Source: Auanema rhodensis (taxonomy: Eukaryota > Nematoda > Chromadorea > Rhabditida > Rhabditidae). Taken from it: a stretch of DNA of 64,000 bases. The position numbers and the translations under genes were made by a program. The notes under the pieces are model-generated. The model was not told the origin of the DNA. It worked only from the letters and a program-made list of their open reading frames with translations, and searched no databases. Of the stretch, positions 15,481 to 25,500 are shown piece after piece (the stretch's first letter is position 1; each line of letters starts with the position of its first letter). The stretch is from assembly GCA_964057225.1 (NCBI GenBank), contig OZ059894.1, positions 12,906,131 through 12,970,130 on the forward strand, read 5' to 3'.

Positions 15481-18400
15481 GAGATTGTTTCAAAATACGT
15501 GATTAAATGAAGAAAATAGAGTAAAATGAATTGGAATATTATAAAATATTTTCATGTTTTATTTCTTGAGTATCAAAATATTCAAACTTTTTTTTTTCAC
15601 TGTTTAAAATCTTAATGAACGAATGAATTGTTTCAAAACTATTGTAAAAATATGAGATTGTTTCAAAATACGTGATTAAATGAAGGAAATGGAGTAAAAT
15701 GAATTGGAAAATTATAAAATATTTTCATGTTTTATTTCTTGAGTTTCAAAATATTCAAACTTTTTTTTTTCACTGTTTAAAATCTTAATGAACGAATGAA
15801 TTGTTTCAAAACTATTGTAAAAATTTGAGATTGTTTCAAAATACGTGATTAAATGAAGAAAATGGAGTAAAATGAATTGGAAAATTATAAAATATTTCCA
15901 TGTTTTATTTTTTTAGTATCAGAAAATTCAAATTAAGATCGTTTTTAATGTTTCAAATCTCAATGAACGAATGAATTGTTTCAAAACTATTGTAAAAATA
16001 TGAGATTGTTTCAAAATACGTGATTAAATGAAGAAAATGGAGTAAAATGAATTGGAAAATTATAAAATATTTTCATGTTTTATTTCTTGAGTTTCAAAAT
16101 ATTCAAACTTTTTTTTTTCACTGTTTAAAATCTTAATGAACGAATGAATTGTTTCAAAACTATTGTAAAAATTTGAGATTGTTTCAAAATACGTGATTTA
16201 ATGAAGAAAATAGAGTAAAATGAATTGGAAAATTATAAAATATTTTCATGTTTTATTTTTTTAGTATCAGAAAATTCAAATTAAGATCGTTTTTAATGTT
16301 TCAAATCTTAATGAACGAATGAATTGTTTCAAAACTATTGTAAAAATATGAGATTGTTTCAAAATACGTGATTAAATGAAGAAAATGGAGTAAAATGAAT
16401 TGGAAAATTATAAAATATTTTCATTTTTTATTTCTTGAGTATCAAAATATTCAAAATTATATCTTTTTTACTGTTAAAAACATTATTAACTGGATGATTT
16501 GTTTGGAAATTATTGTAAAAATATGAGATTGTTTCAAAATACGTGATTAAATGAAGAAAATGGAGCAAAATGAATTGGAAAATTATAAAATATTTTCATG
16601 TTTTATTTCTTGAGTATCAAAATATTTAAACTTTTTTTTTTCACTGTTTAAAATCTTACAGAACGAATGAATTGTTTCAAAACTATTGTAAAAATTTGAG
16701 ATTGTTTCAAAATTTGTGATTAAATGAAGAAAATGGAGTAAAATGAATTGGAAAATTATAAAATATTTCCATGTTTTATTTTCTTAGTATCAGAAAATTC
16801 AAATTAAGATCGTTTTTAATGTTTCAAATCTTAATGAACGAATGAATTGTTTCAAAACTATTGTAAAAATATGAGATTGTTTCAAAATACGTGATTAAAT
16901 GAAGAAAATGGAGTAAAATGAATTGGAAAATTATAAAATATTTCCATGTTTTATTTTCTTAGTATCAGAAAATTCAAATTAAGATCGTTTTTAATGTTTC
17001 AAATCTTAATGAACGAATGAATTGTTTCAAAACTATTGTAAAAATATGAGATTAATTCAAAATACGTGATTAAATGAAGAAAATGGAGTAAAATGAATTG
17101 GAAAATTATAAAATATTTTCATGTTTTATTTCTTGAGTTTCAAAATATTCAAACTTTTTTTTTTCACTGTTTAAAATCTTAATGAACGAATGAATTGTTT
17201 CAAAACTATTGTAAAAATATGAGATTGTTTCAAAATACGTGATTAAATGAAGAAAATGGAGTAAAATGAATTGGAAAATTATAAAATATTTTCATGTTTT
17301 ATTTCTTGAGTTTCAAAATATTTAAACTTTTTTTTTTCACTGTTTAAAATCTTAATGAACGAATGAATTGTTTCAAAACTATTGTAAAAATATGAGATTG
17401 TTTCAAAATACGTGATTAAATGAAGAAAATGGAGTAAAATGAATTGGAAAATTATAAAATATTTTCATGTTTTATTTCTTGAGTTTCAAAATATTCAAAC
17501 TTTTTTTTTTCACTGTTTAAAATCTTACAGAACGAATTAATTGTTTCAAAACTATTGTAAAAATATGAGATTGTTTCAAAATACGTGATTAAATGAAGAA
17601 AATGGAGTAAAATGAATTGGAAAATTATAAAATATTTCCATGTTTTATTTTTTTAGTATCAGAAAATTCAAATTAAGATCGTTTTTAATGTTTCAAATCT
17701 CAATGAACGAATGAATTGTTTCAAAACTATTGTAAAAATATGAGATTGTTTCAAAATACGTGATTAAATGAAGAAAATGGAGTAAAATGAATTGGAAAAT
17801 TATAAAATATTTTCATGTTTTATTTCTTGAGTTTCAAAATATTCAAACTTTTTTTTTTCACTGTTTAAAATCTTAATGAACGAATGAATTGTTTCAAAAC
17901 TATTGTAAAAATATGAGATTGTTTCAAAATACGTGATTAAATGAAGAAAATGGAGTAAAATGAATTGGAAAATTATAAAATATTTCCATGTTTTATTTTC
18001 TTAGTATCAGAAAATTCAAATTAAGATCGTTTTCAATGTTTCAAATCTTAATGAACGAATTAATCGTTTCAAAACTATTGTAAAAATATGAGATTGTTTC
18101 AAAATACGTGATTAAATGAAGAAAATAGAGTAAAATGAATTGGAATATTATAAAATATTTTCATGTTTTATTTCTTGAGTATCAAAATATTCAAACTTTT
18201 TTTTTTCACTGTTTAAAATCTTAATGAACGAATGAATTGTTTCAAAACTATTGTAAAAATATGAGATTGTTTCAAAATACGTGATTAAATGAAGGAAATG
18301 GAGTAAAATGAATTGGAAAATTATAAAATATTTTCATGTTTTATTTCTTGAGTTTCAAAATATTCAAACTTTTTTTTTTCACTGTTTAAAATCTTAATGA

Positions 18401-18653
18401 ACGAATGAATTGTTTCAAAACTATTGTAAAAATTTGAGATTCTTTCAAAATACGTGATTAAATGAAGAAAATGGAGTAAAATGAATTGGAAAATTATAAA
18501 ATATTTCCATGTTTTATTTTTTTAGTATCAGAAAATTCAAATTAAGATCGTTTTTAATGTTTCAAATCTCAATGAACGAATGAATTGTTTCAAAACTATT
18601 GTAAAAATATGAGATTGTTTCAAAATACGTGATTAAATGAAGAAAATGGAGTA

Positions 18654-18658
18654 AAATG
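18654..18658. repeat. Target-site duplication, left copy (AAATG)
   Basis: AAATG directly precedes the LTR terminus and is repeated directly after the other LTR. Five bases is within the range known for BEL/Pao integration. The site lies in the conserved satellite core, between GGAGTA and AATTGG. Confidence 0.95.
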
Positions 18659-19517
18659 TGTTTTGACTGGAGTCCTTTGAAGTAGGAGAGCGTAAAACAG
18701 GCATGGGTGGTTCAGTGGATTTGAAGTGTAGAGAACGAGAACGCTAGGTTACTTGGACAACGATTTATTAAGAGAGAACTGGTAAAGACAACAGTGACAA
18801 AAAATAGAAAAATAGATGAACACAATACGAAGCAAGAATACAAGGTAATATGGAGCAGCAGCAACAGCAGAACGACGCTTGGAGCGGTCGTTGGATCAAG
18901 AGGTGGAGAATGGGAAAAGTTGCGAGCTTATATACGAATTCTACCGAGCGATATACAATACATATTAATGATGGCATGAAGAAATAGAGAAATAATTTAC
19001 AACAAGAATACGAAATAATATATAATAAATGAAATATAAAATAATCTAGGAATAATAGATACGTGGGCTGAATATTAGAATAGAATAGAATATAGAGAGA
19101 ATACAGCATTTTGCCACAGATTGAATGTGCCTTCTGCTGTAAGTTGTGGGGGCAGGCTAAGTGTAGATGAGTCATGTCTTATCCTGTGCGGCATCTCCCA
19201 GATTTTGCAGGATGCGCGAGTGGGCGAATGAGTCATGAGCCATTTAGACCTCGATTGCAACTTACAAGATTATTAATTAAGCTAAACGAATTCTTAAGAT
19301 TAAAATAGACTATAGGCAATAAGAGAACAAGATTAACATAAAAGGTTAAGATGGATAGATGTGTTTAAGAGACAATAATGAAGGAACATCTGGTGAGTAA
19401 TCGGATAAACTTGCATGTGTGTGTGCGGCACGTATGAGTCATAGGTGAATAAAATAGTGGGAATAAAGTGCATCGTTGTCCAAAAAGAGTATGGGAAAGA
19501 TGGAGTGCGTTCGCACA
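18659..19517 (-). repeat. 3' LTR (859 bp)
   Basis: Direct repeat of 27767-28625 at an offset of 9,108 bp with a single difference (A19275). It carries the matching TATA box (18928-18934), poly(A) signal (18764-18769) and TGAGTCA sites (19168, 19229, 19435). The poly(A) signal here would end the genomic transcript. Small ORFs inside it are repeated in the other LTR and show no recognisable family. Confidence 0.95.
18764..18769 (-). terminator. LTR poly(A) signal (3' LTR copy)
   Basis: AATAAA on the minus strand, matching 27872-27877 in the other LTR. It is the probable site of 3' end formation of the element's RNA. Confidence 0.65.
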
Positions 19518-19529
19518 CTCCCGCCGCCG
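19518..19529 (-). other. Polypurine-tract-like sequence
   Basis: Directly against the 3' LTR the minus strand reads CGGCGGCGGGAG. It sits where the plus-strand primer must lie, 21 bases past the ORF stop. It is G-rich but interrupted by cytosines, so it is not a clean purine run; only GGGAG is pure purine. Confidence 0.6.
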
Positions 19530-19550
19530 AATATGCTATAATAGCATTGT

Positions 19551-22500
19551 TCAGAAAAGGTCGACGTAGGAAGGCAGAGATTCCTTGCTCGTCGATGGCT
19601 TGTTTGGTGGTGTGGCTTCTGTCTTCTTCAGCTTTGGCTTTGAGGGAGTTTGAGTCCCTTGTGTGCAGATATCAGGTAAAGACCTCTTCTGGAAGAGGTT
19701 TTTGATGCAGCGAAGTTCCTCAATGATGAGGTTCAATGGTGCTGTGAGTTGTTGGATGTCCTTGCGGAGATCCTTCATCTCATTTACCAGAAGCTTGAGT
19801 TCTGGTTGCGCTTCCACTACAATGATGTTGGATTTGCGTGGAGGCGATGTTTCACAGCTTCTCTTTCTTGATGGGGCCCTCAAAGGATCGTAGGGCATGT
19901 CCAATTTTACGTCGTCCAAGTGGTCCTTATGAATTCTTTCCACCAATTCGGTGAGTCGTTTCTCGTTGCCAAATAGTTGTAGATCAGTAAGCTCCTTTTC
20001 GAATACATTATAGGTCCTGGCTGTGTTGATAAAGTCCTTTATTTTGATGAAATAACAGAGAATATCAGTAGCGGCAAGTTGGATGTCTCTAGCAGGAGTA
20101 TTTGTAATCGCTTCAAGTTGGAATAAAGTTTTCAGAGATAGATCCATGGATTGCAATAGGCCCTTGTAGTAATCATTTCTTTTGTCTAAGGACAGACGTA
20201 AGTATGATTGTTTTCTCTCGGCTGAGGAAGCAAGAGTATCGCGAATAGTGCTGGCGTGAGTTGACATGATTAGGAATAAGAGTATGATAGCGACGTGGGT
20301 CTTCCGTTGAGTGATGAGGAAGAGGAGGCGCCTGAGGAAACGAAGCGTAATGATGGGCAGGCGGAGCGTGGTTTTAATAATTCTGATAGCGAAGAAAAGT
20401 GTGTTGCTCGCGATGGCGATGGAGTATGTCGTTATGATGTAATACGAAATGGCCAATGCGGATAATATCAGTATGAGACAAAATAGAAGTTCTCTGTACC
20501 AGTTAAGGTAAATGTCGTAGAAATGAGTGATATCAGGCCATGGGAAAGATATAACTGACTCATGAATGGAGGAGTGATTGCCATCGACGTAGTGTTTGTT
20601 GAGATCTTTCATATTATTCACGTAATATAATATTCCGGTGAGCAAAAATGACTTCGTTTGTTTTCCGCAAGTGTATGAACACTGTGTTCGAGGTGAAGCT
20701 GTTGTCATTGGAAGTCGAATAGTGTTCATTGTTCCTTCAGGGCTGCAGTGTAGCATGAATGCTGTACCTTCGCAAGTTGTTGCCGCGAGAGTATTTGTTG
20801 ATGAGGAACATATAATTTTAGCCTGTGCTCCGTTTTGACAGTTGTAACAGCCTGTTAACATGGAGTCTGTTATGTCGCAAAATTCCGAGCTGTAATTGAA
20901 TGAGCTTTGGAATTTGCCATCAATTGTGATGTGTAGTTCGGCCATAATGTTACGGTTGACAGTTATGTGAACTTTGCGATTTGAAGATTCGATGGAGTAG
21001 GCAGGTGTGATGAGTGGTAAGGCACTTTTCACATTTTCAAATGATGTATTCAAAGAGTAGTCTTTGCATCGACAATTCACGGTATCTTCGGCTGGTGAAC
21101 AATCGCAATGTGGAGTAGCTTGGCATTCCATTTTTATTGCTTTCTCTCTAGATGAGCAAGATAGAGTTGCTGGTTGGTTCCAGACTGCTGTTTTCGTCAG
21201 GTTTCGAATGAATTTGTATTGCATTGCTGGTATGACGGGTGAAGTAATGCTGGTAAGTGCTATCTTGAATGGAGACAAAGAAGTTATCAAATCGCCGTGT
21301 AAGGTGATGTTTCTGGTGATTATATTTGTTCCATTTTGATAGGTAAGTAGCATCTGAGTAGATTGTGACCATTCTGTGCAAGTGAAGACTTCGTAAATGG
21401 ATTTGTCAGTGGGTTTCATATACGTTCTGTAGAAGAGGCAACCGGATGATGGATAGAAGCATCCGCAGCCAATGCCTCCACAAGATTCTGTGCAGAATGT
21501 TTGTCCTGGGTATTGGTTGGCCATAGTTAGTTCATTGATCTTGGTGTCTTCTCTGATCATGGCGCATTTTGTTTCTTGGCAGGATCCAGTTCGTGGGCAA
21601 CGTTTGCTGTCTTGGACTTGAGTGATGCTTTCTCTAGTGAAGTATAGTGAATTTACTTCGCAAGAATAAGTGCTTTTGATCCACTGGATGCGTAGGAAAG
21701 TGATTTTGTCCTCGTTGTTGGTAAATGAGAGACATGCTTCCTGAGTGTATGGGCTGATGGTAAGTCGTTCTGATGTTCGGATTCGACATTCGTTTTGAGT
21801 GCATGACGATTCTTTTGTTGAAATCATGTTCAATTCTTGACATGCAGAGGTGTTTCCTATTTCTAACAGTATTATTGCAAGAAGAGGAATGACGGATTGC
21901 CTTCTTTTTGAGAAGAGTTTCTTCAATTTTCGTCCAATTGTCAGTGTGAGTGAGAAGATTATATAGCACCACAGACGAATTGGTTTGCCGATAACCCATG
22001 GTGTGTATAGTAGTCCGTAGCATAAGGCTGTGATCATATATACTATGAGTGTCAGTAGCAAGATTGAAGTCCAAGGCCAGCACGATGGATTGAGCAGGGT
22101 TGCTGTACAAAATGTGCAGGTAACTGTAGAGCAGAAGTGGACTCCTGGGCATGTTAAGAACATGTGTTGAAGTCTGGAGTTGTGAAAAAATGTCCAACTG
22201 ACTTGGTAGTCTGTCAATATTTCTGCTGTGGGAAGAGTGACGTCTCCGTTGTTACTACTGTTGAAGCATGTGTTTTGGATGCACACTTGTTGGTTTGCCG
22301 TACTGATTCTTTGGATATGAACTCCGTGGGAGTTGCATGAAATTGTTGGGTTTGCTGAGGCCATTGGTCCGAAAATCGCAAGTATTGTGAAGAAAGTGAG
22401 GAGTGTATTGGTTGTATCTCCGTACCATACTCGTGGTAAGTTACGTAAGTTGGTTCTTCTTTCTTCATGAACTTGTTCTTCTGGTGTTGCGTTGCCCTTG

Positions 22501-25500
22501 AGTTTTTCTGGGATCTCGTTGTCTGAGATTTCCAATGGGTGCAGTAAGTTGACTGGTCTTTTTATTTCTCGACCTGTTTCCGAAATCAGCGTTGCTTCTC
22601 TGATGTTTCCTGATCTGTCGGGGTGAACTTGAATTATTTTTCCTGTACTCCATTTGTGACGGGGAATAGGAAGCTCGTTGATTAGGACGATTTGACCAAT
22701 GGATGGAGTTAACTTTGTTCCCGCTTTCTTAACTGAAATGTTGTGATGGTGTGTAGCGCGGATCTCTTTCAGGTATAGGTCTGTCCAAAGTTCCCAGAAC
22801 TTGTTTGTGCGTTTCCTTGATGAGTGAATGGCTCGTTCTGTATCAGCTTGAGTTTGTAGCGCTGGGCTGTCAATGTAATCCTCATCCATTTCTTCTTCTG
22901 ATTCGACAGAGATGTTCAAGTCGATGTCTTTATAGATGAAATCGCATGGTCGTATGATCTCATCTTTGTTCGTATCTGTACCGATGTATGTGAGTGGACG
23001 TGTGTTTATTGTAGCTTCACACTCTGCAAGGGTTATTGTGAGCTCTTCAGTAGTTGGAGTACTGTGGAGTGTTTTGTAAAGAGCTTCCTTCACGGACCTA
23101 ATAAGTCTTTCGTAAAAACCGCCTTGCCATGGGGCATAGGGGGTGATGTTGTGCCAGCGAATTTTGTATTGATTTCCGCTGTCTGTTGTAGTGAAGAGTT
23201 TGTTTGCAACCTTTTGACCAAGCTCAAAGGTGCTTGCGTTGTCGCAGGTTATGCTCGATGGGCATCCACGTCGTGCCCAGATTTTCCGTAAACAGTTGAG
23301 AAATGCGGTAGTTGTGAGGTTGTGAATCACCTCAAGATGGATGAGTCTTGTCACCGTGCAGGTGTAGATGCAGCTCCAGACTTTCGTATTTCCGTCTTTG
23401 ACTGTGATGGGTCCGAAGTAGTCGAGACCTACATGTTTGAAGGGTTGGCTTCGTTGGAGTCGTCTGGATGGTACGTTTCCTGATGGAGGGTACGTAAATG
23501 GCCGGTTGTTAAGCCTTTGACAATTTGTGCACTTTCTTATGACTGCTTGTGTCTGGGAACGTAGTTGAGGAATCCAGTATTTTTGTCGTACTTCCGCCAT
23601 GGTATGAGCAGTACTTTTGTGAAATTTTTCATGAAAGTGCTCTATGAGGAGTCGTGCGGTTGGTGTTTTGGGAAGGATGATGATAGGAAGCTTAGCTGAT
23701 TGCTCTAGCTCAGCGTTTTCCATTCGTCCTCTACTGTGCCAGAGGTGATCTCTGAGGAGTGGACGGAGATCGTTTCTTTGGGCTGCTGTCAGACGAACCA
23801 TCAAGTTTCTTTGATGAAGGTGTAGTAGATTTAGTTCTGCTTCTTCATAATGTTGAGGTGTACGAGCTTCAGTGAGTGGATAATGAGTTGCTATCCATTT
23901 TTCTTGTGCCTGTGTCCATGAGGAACAGTCTGATATCCATGGTTCTTCGTTTGGGTCGTCATCCGTAGTTGTCATGTGAACATTCACTTCATTCTGTGGA
24001 AGAGTGAATAATGGACCATTGATTGCTCGTTCGAGTTGAGCTTGTGGATTCCACCAGTAATGGTCGCTTAGCTCTGCTGTGGTACAACCTCTTGTGGCGA
24101 TGTCGGCTGGATTATCCTTCGTGTTGATATAACCAAAGAAGGTTTTTATTTCCATATCTTCCAGTTGTTCTGCGCATTCGTTGATTTCTTTGATGCGGTT
24201 TTGTACCAAGACCCCAGTTGTTTTCTGGTCTGGTTTCTGTCGGATCCAAGCAAGTGCTATCTCAGAGTCGGATAGAAAGGTAGCAGTTTCTATCTTGATG
24301 TTGCCTCTGATTTCTTTGGCGATTTTCAGAGTGTTTGATACTCCTATTGTAAGAGCAGAGATTTCTGCTTTTGGGATTGTGATGGATGAACTCTTGGAGT
24401 GCAACTTTGATTTTGCAAACATGAGCCTGGGTTTGCGAGTTGATGCTGATAAGATGTAGACGCAAAATCCTAACGCTGATCCGCTGGAATCTGTGCAAGT
24501 GACCAGATGATATGAGTTTGTTGGGTCTGATGGTAGTGAGCGAGGAATCGCTTTTACCATGTGAAAATTGTCTGACAATTCTTTCCATTTTTGTTGTAGC
24601 TCATGGGGAAGTGTTGTGTCCCAGTCGAAGTTTTCTGTCCACAGTGATTGTAAAAACAGACGGAGTGGATGAAGGCTGGGGCAGATCATTCCCATAGGAT
24701 CGAAGATTGAGGCTATAGCTTGAGTTATGCCTCTTTTGGTTGGTTTTGTTTCTGTTATCTTCGTCTCGATAATCCATTGATCAGTCTTGGTGTCCCAAGG
24801 TAGTCCCAATACTTTGGGTGTTGTTGAACTGTTTTTCTCTTCCATACTGAGGTTGTTGTTGAAGGTAGCGTCGTTAGATATGAATTCTTGGAGTGTCATA
24901 TTCATTTCTGCGAATATGTCTTTGATGTCTTGATACCAGAGACATATCTTTTCGCTCGAATCACATGCTAAGAGTAAGTTGTCGACGTAGAGGTTTTCCT
25001 TTATTTGATGGGCAAGAAAGTTTTCGTGACTTCTTTGCATCAGATGATAGCGTATAGTTGCGCTGAGAAGGAATGGAGAAGCGTTGATGCCAAACGGAAC
25101 TCGGCAAAAACGAAGTGTCCTTATGTTTTCTGGTGTGATTGGTTGATTGATGTCATTTAACCAGAAGAATCGTGTCGCGTCTCTTTCGGATTCGTGTAGT
25201 CGGATTTGAAGAAAGGCTTTTTTAACGTCAGCAATCATTGCTATTGGTCCGCATCTGAATCGTAGTATCATCCCTATGAGAGAAGGAAGGATTAATGGGC
25301 CTTGGTGAATGACGTCGTTCAAGCTTGGCTTGTTTTGGTAATGTCCGGAGGCATCGTAGACTATTCTAAGCTTAGTCGTTTCCTTTTGAGGCGTTATCAC
25401 TGCCTGATGGGCGATGTAGTGAATCCTATGAGCGTTTGGGTATGGATCCGTAGCCTCCTCAATGATGCCGCTGTTTAACTGTTCTTCAATAATGTTGTTG

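Larger units (their letters stand above)
1..18658. repeat. AT-rich satellite array, left block (about 107 monomers of 173-175 bp)
   Basis: This is uninterrupted head-to-tail satellite. Using the T of the conserved TACGTGATT as phase mark, the first units start at 24, 197, 372, 545, 718, 893, 1068 and 1241, giving lengths of 173 or 175 bp. All units share a core of about 110 bp running from GAATTGTTTCAAAACTATTG to CATGTTTTATT. The other 60 or so bases define two main families: A (CTTGAGTTTCAAAATATTC, T10, CACTGTTTAAAATC) and B (TTAGTATCAG, AAGATCG, AATGTTTCAAATC). G+C counted on one A unit is about 20%. Both strands are dense in stops and no gene, tRNA, telomere repeat or unique spacer is visible. 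C-type monomers sit near 3629, 7454, 10581, 10756, 13360, 13535 and 16492. Confidence 0.97.

Noticed and set aside
1..18658. CRISPR-like array (GTTTCAAAAC-type motif repeated regularly)
   Set aside because: The whole 173-175 bp unit repeats with no unique spacers, and the context is an animal genome with a retroelement.
18768..19175. A 135-codon minus-strand ORF in the LTR, repeated at 27876-28283
   Set aside because: It lies in non-coding U3/R, is low-complexity and hydrophobic by base composition, matches no family I know and is doubled only because the LTR is doubled.
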